From Solimicrobium silvestre (GTDB lineage Bacteria; Pseudomonadota; Gammaproteobacteria; Burkholderiales; Burkholderiaceae_D): a stretch of DNA of 64,000 nt. The stretch lies in NCBI RefSeq assembly GCF_002976435.1, contig NZ_PUGF01000007.1:62001-126000 (forward strand), in the 5' to 3' direction. Position numbers and translations under genes: made by a program. Numbering within the stretch: position 1 is the stretch's first letter; each line of letters opens with the position of its first letter. Of the stretch, positions 7,725 through 17,155 are shown in pieces. The notes under the pieces are model-generated. The model was not told the origin of the DNA and ran no database searches. It saw nothing but the letters and a program-made list of their open reading frames with translations.

Positions 7725-9704
7725 ATGAGTTATCTTGACACACCGCGTTTGAATTTTTCCGGCTTTTTCCAAGCCGATGTTTCTACAGTTAATAACGACG
7801 TACGGTATTTTGACGTAGACGCTTTCCAGGAAAGTTATCAAAAAATAGCACCCATTCCGTATTCAGATACGCCGCCCAATGGTGCATGGAACCCAGATGG
7901 AACGGGCACATTCAGATTGGTCGACTGCAAAATTACCGGTGGCCGCCTAGGAAACCGCCAATTTATTTCGCCAACAGATGACCCTGCCATTGGCATGGCG
8001 CTGGGAAATGCCGACCAACGTGTTTCCGGTAAATTAGTCGACCTTGATCCGCAGCAGCAAATGGTTTCCACCATTTGGGGGATGCAGGTAAGACTATCCG
8101 ATGCCGCGCAACGCGCGTTATTTGAAGGCGAATATGAACCGGCAGCCTTCACTAATTTATGGCAGCGTCAACAGGTCGCCACTGCCCCGCATGATCAGCA
8201 GTTAGCCGCCATTTATCAATCGGTTCTGAGCAATGTGGTGTGGCATGGCAATAGCGATTCGCGTCTGCTAGAAAGTCTGCGCAAGGCCACCGAGCAAGGC
8301 TACCTGTCCATCAATATGAATGTCTATGGCTTCGGTCGTGACCAGAATATTAATCGCTATACCTATGGGCATGTCGTCGGCAGCATTGGCCCTTACCATC
8401 AGCAGGAACCAAAACGGTTTGTCGTGGGCCGCCAGATGATCGCCGCTGCTCCCCCCACCGATCCAATGGTGCCGTCGAATGGCGTCTCCTGCTTTACCTG
8501 TGTGGTGAACGCGGAACAAAAAACCGTCAGCGCCGACTTTGGCAACTGCCTGCCAATTGAAGGTGCGAGCGGTACATTTGAAGACATTGGAAAAGTGTTC
8601 CTGGCAATTGCCAAACAACCTAACGATGCTAAAACAGGTGCGCCTGAAATCTTCACTACGCTTGATGGCAATTCAATTGCACTATTAGGAGAAGTACCTT
8701 ATCAAGGCGGCCAAAGCTGGTATGAGCAACATGCCGGCATCGTTGATATGGATTACAGCAAACTTGATTCCTGGGTTGCCGATAACATCAACAGCCACCC
8801 ATTAATACTGGTGAGCCCCACAGCGGCGCAAACCGTTCCGCCTATCTACAAGGTGCTGGTGCAAGAGTCATTGGCAGGTCTTTATTTAAGGGCCGATCAG
8901 TTTGTGTACCGCCTCAATCCCGGCGAAACTGCCGATGTTGCCATGTATAGCTCCTGCTATGGACAACCATTGGCTACAACAATCGTCACCTCAGTTAACA
9001 CCGGCTTCATGGGTGGTACCGGCGGCGGCGATGCGCCACTTGATCCACCAGTAGAAACACCCGTGATCAATACCGGCTCACTTAATTATCCGGCGCAACT
9101 CAATACCGATGAACATGGCCGCACCATACTTACACTGACGGCTCCTGCAGAAGGTCCCGGCAACCCCCGTGTCTACATTGACGGGCAGTTATACGGGATC
9201 GGTTATGCGATTAAAAATCAGCCAGACAACACCATCAGCAATATCTGGAACCTGATTTCGGTATTGGCATTTGACAAAATCGTGATGCCAGAACATCCAG
9301 CCTGGTATCCCGACATTGAACCGATTTTTAAACAATACGCCAATCTTTACCCGATCATGAGCCGGCATTTGATCTACCTGGGGGAATATGAATCGGTGGT
9401 ACAGAATGTACGCATTCTAGACATGGCATTCGCGCTGCCCATGAACAATCCAAATCACATGCCGGTAACACGTGATTTGTCCGAAGGCAAACGCAATATG
9501 ATTTTGCATTGGCTACGTCATCCGGGGCCAGATGGAAAACCACTCAAAGGTGTTCAAGCAGTCAAAGTAGCGACCACGCCAAGCAGCGGCAAACCCATTG
9601 CGCAACCTGTGCCATTGCATTTAGAAGCTTTGCAAACCGCAGGGAAAACCGCCGTGGTACTGGCTCACATCGCCAATCAATCAAACAAAGGGAGCCAACC
9701 ATGA
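7725..9704 (+). CDS. VioB N-terminal-type protein, copy 1
   Basis: 659 residues. The start MSYLDTPRLNFSGFFQADVS matches the opening of VioB (MSxLDxPRxxFxG). Further VioB-like landmarks appear in order: GHVVGSIG followed by RFVVGRQM, a propeller-like middle, ANLYPIMS and NHMPVTRDLSEGKRNMIL near the end. In VioB, the violacein enzyme that couples two indole-3-pyruvate imines, this region is fused to a C-terminal ferritin-like domain. Here it ends before that domain, which is encoded by the next gene with an ATGA overlap (9701-9704), so one ancestral polypeptide is represented by two genes. The ribosome binding site AAAGGGAAA precedes the ATG. It is probably the non-ferritin half of a heteromeric oxidative-coupling enzyme. 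Confidence 0.8.
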   Translation: MSYLDTPRLNFSGFFQADVSTVNNDVRYFDVDAFQESYQKIAPIPYSDTPPNGAWNPDGTGTFRLVDCKITGGRLGNRQFISPTDDPAIGMALGNADQRVSGKLVDLDPQQQMVSTIWGMQVRLSDAAQRALFEGEYEPAAFTNLWQRQQVATAPHDQQLAAIYQSVLSNVVWHGNSDSRLLESLRKATEQGYLSINMNVYGFGRDQNINRYTYGHVVGSIGPYHQQEPKRFVVGRQMIAAAPPTDPMVPSNGVSCFTCVVNAEQKTVSADFGNCLPIEGASGTFEDIGKVFLAIAKQPNDAKTGAPEIFTTLDGNSIALLGEVPYQGGQSWYEQHAGIVDMDYSKLDSWVADNINSHPLILVSPTAAQTVPPIYKVLVQESLAGLYLRADQFVYRLNPGETADVAMYSSCYGQPLATTIVTSVNTGFMGGTGGGDAPLDPPVETPVINTGSLNYPAQLNTDEHGRTILTLTAPAEGPGNPRVYIDGQLYGIGYAIKNQPDNTISNIWNLISVLAFDKIVMPEHPAWYPDIEPIFKQYANLYPIMSRHLIYLGEYESVVQNVRILDMAFALPMNNPNHMPVTRDLSEGKRNMILHWLRHPGPDGKPLKGVQAVKVATTPSSGKPIAQPVPLHLEALQTAGKTAVVLAHIANQSNKGSQP

Positions 9705-10738
9705 TCAAGCTCGATAAACGCTTTGTAGAAGCCATTGAATCGGCGACCACTCCAGACGATTTATTTCAATCCCTACAAAATGCCATTGAACTGGAACACT
9801 CGACCATTCCGCCTTATCTGACCGCTGTTTTGTCGCTCAAACAAGGCAAGAATGACGAAATTGCGACCTTAATCCGCGGCATTATGGGACAGGAAATGCT
9901 GCACATGTGCATTGCCTGCAATATTTTGATCGCCATTGGCGGTACGCCACGTATCAATACACGGGGATTTGCTCCCGACTACCCCGGGCCGTTGCCGATG
10001 CATATCGGCGGTGTCGGCTTTACGGTTGGCATTGAAGCCTTCTCAAAAAGCCTGGTCAAAAACACCTTCATGGTAATTGAAGAGCCCGAGAACCCGATTC
10101 CCGTCAAAGATCCAAAACTAATGACGGCAGCCCAGCAGGATTACGCCACCATTGGTGCGTTTTACGCCGCACTGCAAAAAAAGATCAGGGAAATGGGCGA
10201 TGGCATATTCGTCCCAAATTTAAAGGATCAGGTCTTGCGTGGGAAATGGTTTCCTGCCGATCAGTTATTCCCCATTACCGATGTCCGCTCGGCAAACAAA
10301 GCAATTGAAATCATCATTGTGCAGGGTGAAGGTACCAGCAGCCTCCCTTACCAAGGCGCGAGCGACCCAGCCCATTACTACAAATTTGGCGAAATCGCAG
10401 CTGGTCATCGCATGATTCAAACGCCGGAGGGTTATGCCTACCGAGGTGCACCAATTCCTTTTGACGACAATGAAGTCTACAACCTCAAGCCCAATTGCAA
10501 AATCGCCGATTTCCCTCCTGGCAGTCAGGCTTCCACCCGGCTTACGCAATTCAACACCACCTATAACACGCTGCTGAACACCCTGCATCTGTGCTTTAAC
10601 GGCCAGCCCGACCTGCTCGATACCGCAATCGGCGTGATGTACAGCTTACGGATTGAATCGGTGGCCTTAATGCAAACGCCGATAGCGCCTGGTTCCAGCC
10701 ACATGGTCGGGCCGAGTTACGAATACCGGAAAGTCTAA
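9701..10738 (+). CDS. Ferritin-like VioB C-terminal-type protein, copy 1
   Basis: 345 residues, starting at the ATG overlapping the previous stop and preceded by AAAGGGAG. This is the ferritin-like domain found in iminophenyl-pyruvate dimer synthases and in VioB/RebD. Helix 1 has ELEHSTIPPYL (E32), helix 2 GQEMLHM (E65, H68), and the second half has VQGEG and HYYKFGEI, giving E/ExxH + E/H..E ligands for a di-metal site. The order and spacing are shared by copy 2. Family enzymes oxidatively couple two aromatic imino- or keto-acid units. No VioA-like amino-acid oxidase or VioC/D/E is nearby, so the product is not violacein. Confidence 0.83.
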   Translation: MIKLDKRFVEAIESATTPDDLFQSLQNAIELEHSTIPPYLTAVLSLKQGKNDEIATLIRGIMGQEMLHMCIACNILIAIGGTPRINTRGFAPDYPGPLPMHIGGVGFTVGIEAFSKSLVKNTFMVIEEPENPIPVKDPKLMTAAQQDYATIGAFYAALQKKIREMGDGIFVPNLKDQVLRGKWFPADQLFPITDVRSANKAIEIIIVQGEGTSSLPYQGASDPAHYYKFGEIAAGHRMIQTPEGYAYRGAPIPFDDNEVYNLKPNCKIADFPPGSQASTRLTQFNTTYNTLLNTLHLCFNGQPDLLDTAIGVMYSLRIESVALMQTPIAPGSSHMVGPSYEYRKV

Positions 10739-10775
10739 ACGCGCAGGCTTCTCAACCTTTTTTTCAGGATGAATG

Positions 10776-12710
10776 ATGAGTTATCTCCAGTTCCCCCGAT
10801 TAGCTTTTTCCGGGCTATTCCAAGCCGATGTATCCACAGTAAATAATGATCCGCGCCATTTCGACATTGATCACTTTGACTCTTCTTTTCAGGAATTTCA
10901 GAGCAACAGCGCCAGTGGCGGCACGACGTTCAACGGCTGGTGGAATCCGGTAGGAACTGGAATTTTTCGCTTTCATGAATGCGCAACGCAAAGTATTTCA
11001 ACCCAAGCAGGGCAAACTCAAACCAAGGCATCCCAAGACCCTGCCATTGGTTTGACCGTTGGCAATGCAATGGGACGAGCATCTGGAAAATTGGTTGATC
11101 TTGACCCAGACTGGCAAAATGCATCCTGCCTGTATGGGTTAGGCGTGACGTTAATCAACGCCAACGGGCACGTCATTATGAGTGCCGATTACGCCAGCAA
11201 TCCATTTCGCGATCTTTGGTTTACCCGAGCCAATAGCGCAGGCGACATGGGCGCTTCAGCCATGTTCCAATCCGTACTAACCAATGTCATCTGGAATCTG
11301 GACGGCATCCAAAGCCCATTCTTTGACCAACTGATTGCCGCCACCGAGCAAGACATGCTTTCCATACGTTTAACCACCTATGGTTACAACATGAATGCCA
11401 AAGCGCCGCTGTTCGGTTATGGAACAGTGCTAGGCGTTATTGGCGCTGCAAAAGCAAGCCAGCCACGTTCGTTTATTTTAGGGCGGCGCTTTACCCCCAC
11501 CACGCAAAACGCCGCGATGGATTTGGTCAGCAGTAATGGCATAGGCTGTTTTTCCGCTCAGATTGATTCAACTAACAGCAGTCTGCATGTTGACCTGAGC
11601 AATGCCTTACCGCTGGCAAAAGGCTATGTCGTCCAAGACTTGGGGCCAATGCAGTTTGCATTACTTAAAAACCCGCTGACCGCGCAGGACGACGTAATTA
11701 ATGCAGAAGATTATATTGCTCTGGCGGCGGTGGATCAGTCGCAGGAATTACAACTACAGCAAGGCGGTATTCAATCCGTGCCACTGCCAACCAGCATCAA
11801 CGAGGACTTGCACAACCATCCTTTAGCGATATTGTCTGCCCCCGATGCGAATGGAAAAATGCTGGTTTCCGTACGTGAAAACCTGCTCGGGCTGGAAGTT
11901 CGAGCCGACACTTTTGCGTTTCGACTTGACCCGAATGACCCGCATAAAAACCACGCTCAAAGCACTTTTTATGCCGCCTGTTATGGCATTCCCATGCCCA
12001 ATGCCGCACTAGGGTTCTGGGTTTCCGGCCCGGCGCTGGATTACGCCAACACGCCTGTTTCAGCGCCGCCCGGCACCACGCCCAAGGCTCTATTGCCAGT
12101 AAATAATGTCCCGGACAATGCCATTCGGTTCTCGCCCGCCCGCCCTGTTACCGATGCAGAGGGCAAAGTTCAGGTGCAGTTGCATGGCCCGGAAGAAATG
12201 CAAACACCGCGTGAATATATCGACGGCCAGCTCTATACCATTAGCTATAACTTTGCCGGCAATGACCCTGCCTTACAGCAGACTTATGACAAATTAGCGG
12301 CCGTTGTGTTTACTAAAATTGCGCCCTGCCCTTCCCCTACTTGGGAAGATATATATCCCATTCTCAAGCAATACGCCAACCTCTACCCGATCATGAGCCA
12401 GGGTCTGCTCGATTTTTCTAAAAAAGAACAGGCTGATGCCAACGCCTTCATCCTGCATTTTGTGTTTGATAAACACATCGACGACCCAGATCAGATGCCG
12501 GTTACGCGTGACCTTTCCAGCGCCAAGCGCACCATGTTGATCCGCTATTTCCAGCAGATTATAGACAGCCAGGGCATGCCAAAAAATGCTATGGACATGT
12601 TTGGAAAACGTTGCCCCACACGTGGTGGCGGTGGCTTGGCGCAAGCACATCAACAAAGCGCTGCCACCTGCCCGAATCTTCCTGGCAAATCACGCGGACC
12701 AAACAACTAA
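10776..12710 (+). CDS. VioB N-terminal-type protein, copy 2
   Basis: 644 residues from the second of two adjacent ATGs (10773 and 10776); 10776 gives MSYLQFPRLAFSGLFQADVS, matching copy 1 exactly in register, and CAGGATG lies upstream. It is a clear paralogue of copy 1: STVNND, the DPAIG..VGNA block, YPIMS and DQMPVTRDLSSAKRTML all recur. Like copy 1 it lacks the ferritin-like domain, which follows as a separate gene 9 bp downstream. The two copies are well diverged, so the duplication is old and the pairs may have different substrates or form one mixed complex. Confidence 0.8.
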   Translation: MSYLQFPRLAFSGLFQADVSTVNNDPRHFDIDHFDSSFQEFQSNSASGGTTFNGWWNPVGTGIFRFHECATQSISTQAGQTQTKASQDPAIGLTVGNAMGRASGKLVDLDPDWQNASCLYGLGVTLINANGHVIMSADYASNPFRDLWFTRANSAGDMGASAMFQSVLTNVIWNLDGIQSPFFDQLIAATEQDMLSIRLTTYGYNMNAKAPLFGYGTVLGVIGAAKASQPRSFILGRRFTPTTQNAAMDLVSSNGIGCFSAQIDSTNSSLHVDLSNALPLAKGYVVQDLGPMQFALLKNPLTAQDDVINAEDYIALAAVDQSQELQLQQGGIQSVPLPTSINEDLHNHPLAILSAPDANGKMLVSVRENLLGLEVRADTFAFRLDPNDPHKNHAQSTFYAACYGIPMPNAALGFWVSGPALDYANTPVSAPPGTTPKALLPVNNVPDNAIRFSPARPVTDAEGKVQVQLHGPEEMQTPREYIDGQLYTISYNFAGNDPALQQTYDKLAAVVFTKIAPCPSPTWEDIYPILKQYANLYPIMSQGLLDFSKKEQADANAFILHFVFDKHIDDPDQMPVTRDLSSAKRTMLIRYFQQIIDSQGMPKNAMDMFGKRCPTRGGGGLAQAHQQSAATCPNLPGKSRGPNN

Positions 12711-12719
12711 GGGAATTCC

Positions 12720-13826
12720 ATGCAAGTTTTAAATCAAAAATACATTCAAGAACTACAAAAAACCGAACAACTTAGCGACATACATCGTGCGCTGACCTAT
12801 GCGGTGCAATTGGAACTGGCAACCATTCCACCTTATTTAACTGCCTTGTTCTCACTCAAAAACGGCAGTAACCAGCAAATTGCCAGTCTGTTGCAATCCA
12901 TCGTTGTAGAAGAAATGCTGCACATGACCTTGGCGGCCAACACCTTGATAGCGATTGGCGGCAATCCAGATTTACTGGCGCTCGGCATGGAATTGCAGTA
13001 TCCGGGCCCCTTGCCGTTATCCGTTGATGATGGATTAATTGTGTCGCTTGCCGCCGTTAGCCCAAGTCAAGTACAACAGGTATTTATGGCGATTGAAAAA
13101 CCGGATTCACAAGAAATACTGCCCGGTGAAACCACCCCCGCACCACCGCCAAAAATACCGGGCGAATTCGCTTCCATCGGTAATTTTTATCACGCCATCC
13201 TCCAGGGTCTGGCTCATCTGGAAAGACAGGGAGGCCATTGTTTTGCCAAACCACGTCTGGAACAGCAAGTAAATGTCAGCCTATGGTTTCCCGGACTGCG
13301 TGCGGCAAACCCAAGCGGCAAAGTGCATGACCTCAGCACCGCGACCAAGGTGCTGGAAACTATTATGGTGCAGGGTGAAGGCATGCCGTTCCGGGGCGAT
13401 TTTTCACCAGTTGACCCGACCGACAGCTCCTATGCACACTACTTTAAATTTGGTGAAATCTTTCATGAACAACGCTTAATTCGTGATCCCTTCGCCCCTT
13501 CCGGCTGGTCGTACAGCGGCGAAAACGTACCACTCGATAGCGCAAATGTGTATTCTTTTCTGCCAAATGCGGCACTCTCCGATTACCCCAAAGATTCCGG
13601 CGCAGGCGTCGCAGCCAACCAATTTTATGGCACGTATCAACGCTTGTTAACGTCACTTAATCTAGTCTTCAACGGACACCCCGAAGCACTCAGAGCTGCG
13701 ATGGGCGTCATGTACGAATTGAAGCTAGCGGCGCAAAAAGTAGTACAGCATCCGGCCGACCCACTGAAACCGGAAATCATCGCCGCACCTCCTTTTATGT
13801 TAACCAAAACAACCAACCTTGCTTAG
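12720..13826 (+). CDS. Ferritin-like VioB C-terminal-type protein, copy 2
   Basis: 368 residues; GGGAATTCC precedes the ATG. It has the same ferritin-like ligand set as copy 1, at identical positions: LELATIPPYL (E32), VEEMLHM (E65, H68), then VQGEG and HYFKFGEI. It carries a proline-rich insertion (residues around PGETTPAPPPKIPGE) not seen in copy 1. The last stretch, FNGHPEALRAAMGVMYELK, matches copy 1's FNGQPDLLDTAIGVMYSLR. It is probably the metal-dependent coupling subunit for the second pair. It ends 7 bp before eboD, tying the pairs to the ebo genes in one transcript. Confidence 0.83.
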   Translation: MQVLNQKYIQELQKTEQLSDIHRALTYAVQLELATIPPYLTALFSLKNGSNQQIASLLQSIVVEEMLHMTLAANTLIAIGGNPDLLALGMELQYPGPLPLSVDDGLIVSLAAVSPSQVQQVFMAIEKPDSQEILPGETTPAPPPKIPGEFASIGNFYHAILQGLAHLERQGGHCFAKPRLEQQVNVSLWFPGLRAANPSGKVHDLSTATKVLETIMVQGEGMPFRGDFSPVDPTDSSYAHYFKFGEIFHEQRLIRDPFAPSGWSYSGENVPLDSANVYSFLPNAALSDYPKDSGAGVAANQFYGTYQRLLTSLNLVFNGHPEALRAAMGVMYELKLAAQKVVQHPADPLKPEIIAAPPFMLTKTTNLA

Positions 13827-13833
13827 GAGCGCC

Positions 13834-15033
13834 ATGCATTCAGCCACTCTTTCTTCCCCTACCGTAATCTCCGAATGGCAGCAACAACGCTTCCAGATTA
13901 ACTATGCATTTCCGGTGATCTCTACTCGGAATATTTTTTCACCGACCAACCTGCATTTAAAAAAAGTGTTGTGCCTGCGGGAAAAAAACACGCGCCATCG
14001 CGTGGCAATATTCATTGATAGCGGTGTGCTCAACGCCTCTCCGCAACTCATCGCACAAATCCATGCGTATGCCGCAATGCATGCCGACGTCATTGAGATC
14101 GTCGGCGACATAGTTCTGGTGCCAGGCGGGGAGTCATGCAAGAACGATGACACCACTATTCCCACGCTGCTTGAGGCACTGAGTACCCGCGCCATCGATC
14201 GTCATTCCTATACCATTGCCATCGGCGGCGGTGCGGTACTGGATGCGGTCGGCTATGCGGCGGCTATTTTCCATCGCGGAGTACGTCACATCCGCCTGCC
14301 CAGCACGGTTCTGGCCCAGGCCGATAGCGGTGTCGGTGTAAAAAATGCCGTTAACTGGGAAGGTAAAAAGAATTTACTGGGTTGCTTTGCTCCACCTTGG
14401 GCCGTCATTAACGACGGCAGCCTGATTGATGCCCTGCCAGAGCGTGAAAAAATAGCGGGAATGGCAGAAGCAGTCAAAGTCGGTTTGATCCGCGACCGGG
14501 ATTTTTTTGAATGGTTGGAAAACAATGTGGCGTTATTAGCGGCATTTGATTCCACCGCGCTGGATTCCCTTATTTCCCATTCCGCCATGCTGCATATGCG
14601 GCAAATTGCCCATGGCGGCGATCCGTTTGAAATGGGTTCAGCCCGACCTCTCGACTTTGGGCATTGGGCGGCACACAAGATGGAACGACTCAGCAAACAT
14701 GCCCTTTCGCATGGCGAAGCGGTCGCGATTGGCATTGCGCTGGATACGCGCTACTCCTATTTACGCGGCCTGCTAACCGTAGAAGAAGATCAGCGCATTT
14801 ATAACTTGCTCAAGCAACTTGGGTTTACGCTTTGGCACCCTTGCCTGCTCGAACGGCAAGCCAATGGCGACTATGAAGTGTTGCGCGGCCTGACTGACTT
14901 CCAGGAACATTTGGGTGGCGAATTATCAATTACCTTGCTCGCGGCGATTGGTGCTGGAATCGAAGTGTCCACCATGGATCATGCGCTTATTGCGCAGGCG
15001 ATCACCGATTTACAGGACTTGGCATGCAATTAA
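13834..15033 (+). CDS. eboD: EboD: sugar-phosphate-cyclase-like (3-dehydroquinate synthase family)
   Basis: 399 residues from the ATG at 13834, with TAGGAGC as ribosome binding site; a TTG 15 bp upstream is less likely. Dehydroquinate-synthase signatures are intact: the NAD-site IGGGAVLDAVGYAAA, then LPSTVLAQADSGVGVKNAVN, the metal ligands E in MAEAVKVGLIRD, H in FGHWAAHKME and H in SHGEAVAIG. A full set of metal ligands argues for an active enzyme. It is not the housekeeping aroB, given its place in a six-gene ebo set. EboD acts with EboA-C, E and F in a conserved cluster linked in cyanobacteria to moving a scytonemin precursor to the periplasm; the reaction of EboD itself is not known to me. 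Confidence 0.86.
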   Translation: MHSATLSSPTVISEWQQQRFQINYAFPVISTRNIFSPTNLHLKKVLCLREKNTRHRVAIFIDSGVLNASPQLIAQIHAYAAMHADVIEIVGDIVLVPGGESCKNDDTTIPTLLEALSTRAIDRHSYTIAIGGGAVLDAVGYAAAIFHRGVRHIRLPSTVLAQADSGVGVKNAVNWEGKKNLLGCFAPPWAVINDGSLIDALPEREKIAGMAEAVKVGLIRDRDFFEWLENNVALLAAFDSTALDSLISHSAMLHMRQIAHGGDPFEMGSARPLDFGHWAAHKMERLSKHALSHGEAVAIGIALDTRYSYLRGLLTVEEDQRIYNLLKQLGFTLWHPCLLERQANGDYEVLRGLTDFQEHLGGELSITLLAAIGAGIEVSTMDHALIAQAITDLQDLACN

Positions 15034-16238
15034 ACCACCTGCCTGCGGCACCGCATTTAATGTATTGCACCAATATTCACGCGGCAGAAAACTGGGGAGA
15101 GATTAGCGCCAGTCTGGATGAGCACCTGCCTTTAATCAAACAGGAGTTGAAGTCAAGCTCAACGCTGATTGAGCCATTTGCGCTGGGCCTGCGTTTATCA
15201 GCCATTGCCGCCAACGAATTAAGCCAACCAGAACATTTAGAAGAGCTGAAATCGCAATTGAGCAGGTTGAATGCCTATGTGCCCAGCATTAACGCGTTTC
15301 CTTACGGCGGGTTTCATACTGCACCAATCAAACAGCTGGTATATCAACCGGATTGGCTCACCACAAAACGGCAAACCTATACCTTGCAGTGCGCGCAGAT
15401 TTTGGCACAGCTCTTGCCGGACGGTGTGTCCGGCAGCATTTCCACCGTGCCAGGAGCATTCAAGTCCCAGCCCTGGCACGTCGAAAACAACCTGCATATC
15501 GCACATCACCTGATCGAAGTGGCAGCTGGCCTCGTTAAGCTGGAACGCGGCAGCGGCAAGCTGATTGCACTGGCATTGGAACCGGAACCATGCTGCATGC
15601 TGGAAACGGTCGCAGAAACAATCCACTTTTTTCAGAACTTCCTGTTCTCTCCGGAAGCAGTCAGCACGTTTGCGAAACTCATTGGCGTCAATCGCAGTGA
15701 CGCCGAAGCGCTGCTCAGACGGCACATTGGCGTTTGTTACGACGTCTGCCATGCGGCAGTTGAATTTGAAAACCCGGTGGACGCGCTGCAAAGCCTGCAA
15801 GCGGCTGGCATCGGCATACCCAAAATTCAACTATCGTGCGCCTTGCGTATTCCTCAAATGCTGGCCGAGTTACACCCTGCTGTGATGCGCTTTAACGATG
15901 GCGTTTATTTGCATCAGGTGGTTGTGTCCCAACAAGGGAAACTACAGCGCTTCACCGATCTACCGGAAGCCTTAAGCGCCTTTGAACAGGGAACGGCCGA
16001 CGGCGAATGGCGTATTCATTGCCATGTGCCGGTATTTTTGTCGCAACTGGATTTGTTTGAATCTACCCAGGCCGAACTGCTGGCCGTGTTGCAGGCACTA
16101 CGCAGCAATACGTTTTCTGCCCATTTAGAAATAGAAACCTATACCTGGGACGTATTGCCCGCTGCATTTAAAACCGAATCAAAAGCCACCGCCATTGCCC
16201 GTGAAATAGCCTTTATCATGAAAGAGATCGCTTTATGA
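15024..16238 (+). CDS. eboE: EboE: metabolite-traffic protein (xylose-isomerase-like TIM barrel)
   Basis: 404 residues; its ATG lies 10 bp inside the end of eboD, showing translational coupling. The text MYCTNIHAAENWGEISASL opens in the way EboE proteins do, and later blocks (FPYGGFH, LALEPEPCCMLET, GVCYDVCHAAVEFE, IHCHVPVF) fit a sugar-isomerase-like TIM barrel with His, Glu and Asp residues at strand ends that could bind a metal. Its biochemical role is not established in any organism I know of; it is needed with the other Ebo proteins in the cyanobacterial case. Start choice is supported by the overlap and the match to family openings. Confidence 0.85.
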   Translation: MQLNHLPAAPHLMYCTNIHAAENWGEISASLDEHLPLIKQELKSSSTLIEPFALGLRLSAIAANELSQPEHLEELKSQLSRLNAYVPSINAFPYGGFHTAPIKQLVYQPDWLTTKRQTYTLQCAQILAQLLPDGVSGSISTVPGAFKSQPWHVENNLHIAHHLIEVAAGLVKLERGSGKLIALALEPEPCCMLETVAETIHFFQNFLFSPEAVSTFAKLIGVNRSDAEALLRRHIGVCYDVCHAAVEFENPVDALQSLQAAGIGIPKIQLSCALRIPQMLAELHPAVMRFNDGVYLHQVVVSQQGKLQRFTDLPEALSAFEQGTADGEWRIHCHVPVFLSQLDLFESTQAELLAVLQALRSNTFSAHLEIETYTWDVLPAAFKTESKATAIAREIAFIMKEIAL

Positions 16239-17155
16239 CACCATCCCACATCAAGATCATTCAACCGTCGGTATTTTTACGCTTGGGGCGCGTCTCCAAT
16301 TTGCCGACCATCTGGAGCAATGCCTTAGCCGGAACCATGCTATCCGGCGCAACCCTTAACGAAGCCACGGCGAACCTTAAACTGTTTTGGGTCATGCTGG
16401 CGCTCACGGCATTTTATGTCGCCGGCATGTATTTGAACGATGCCTTCGATGCCGGCTTCGATGCCAAAAACCGCATTCGCCGCCCAATTCCGTCCGGTGA
16501 AATCAGCCGCTTCTACGTCTTTACGATCGGTTATTTTTTGCTTGGCATCGGTGTTTTTTTACTGGCGCGGTATGGCAATACCTCATTAGTGTGCGGTGTC
16601 TCGCTGGCCTTTGTTATTGTGCTGTACAACATCTGGCACAAGGGCAATCCGGCTAGCCCATTACTGATGGGCGTGTGCCGGATGCTGGTGTATTTTGCCG
16701 CCGCCAGTTGCGCTAACGGCGGCCAATTCGGCCTACCTTTGCTGCTTGGTGCAGTTGCCCTCTTTTCACACATTGTCGGTCTGACGTATGCGGCAAAACA
16801 AGAGGCGCACAACCAACTGGGGCAACTCTGGCCGCTCATGGTTCTGGCATTGCCGGTACTGTATTACGCCTTTACCGTGCTCTCGCCGCAAAACGACTTT
16901 GCCGGACATAACATGTTTATCGGGCTCGGTTTGGTAGCCGCACTCATTACCTCCAACGCGCTAGCCTTACGCCACCTGCTACGGCCAGCGCAGTTAAGGG
17001 CCGTTCCCGCCGCTGTGACCCAACTCATTGCAACCACTTCCATATTGGACGCACTGGCCGTCTACAGCATGGGCGCGTCAATTTCAGCCATTTTATTTTG
17101 CCTGGCCGCCTACGTACTGACACGACTATTACAAACAGTGATTGCAGGCACATGA
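16235..17155 (+). CDS. eboC: EboC: UbiA-type prenyltransferase
   Basis: 306 residues, with an ATGA overlap with eboE. It is strongly hydrophobic, with around eight or nine membrane segments. SNLPTIWSNALAG and LNDAFDAGFDAKNRIRRPIPSG carry the first aspartate-rich motif of the UbiA superfamily (N68-D69, D72, D76), which binds the prenyl diphosphate through magnesium. A second aspartate-rich motif is not evident: the matching region reads TYAAKQEAHNQ. This could mean an altered acceptor or ion requirement. EboC is the only integral membrane protein of the set, so it is the natural candidate for lipid tagging or membrane handover of the metabolite; that is inference. Confidence 0.88.
   Translation: MTPSHIKIIQPSVFLRLGRVSNLPTIWSNALAGTMLSGATLNEATANLKLFWVMLALTAFYVAGMYLNDAFDAGFDAKNRIRRPIPSGEISRFYVFTIGYFLLGIGVFLLARYGNTSLVCGVSLAFVIVLYNIWHKGNPASPLLMGVCRMLVYFAAASCANGGQFGLPLLLGAVALFSHIVGLTYAAKQEAHNQLGQLWPLMVLALPVLYYAFTVLSPQNDFAGHNMFIGLGLVAALITSNALALRHLLRPAQLRAVPAAVTQLIATTSILDALAVYSMGASISAILFCLAAYVLTRLLQTVIAGT

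Noticed and set aside
9509-9700. Upstream extension of the first ferritin-like gene
   Set aside because: Those 64 codons overlap the end of the VioB-like gene; the ATG at 9701 has a strong ribosome binding site and aligns with copy 2.
7725-13826. Violacein biosynthesis cluster
   Set aside because: Only VioB-like halves are present; no VioA, VioC, VioD or VioE homologue is in the window.
13834-15033. Housekeeping aroB (3-dehydroquinate synthase)
   Set aside because: Its place within the full ebo set and the lack of shikimate neighbours point to EboD.
15237-15830. 197-codon minus-strand frame
   Set aside because: Opposite eboE, which overlaps its neighbours in a tightly coupled operon; no family features.
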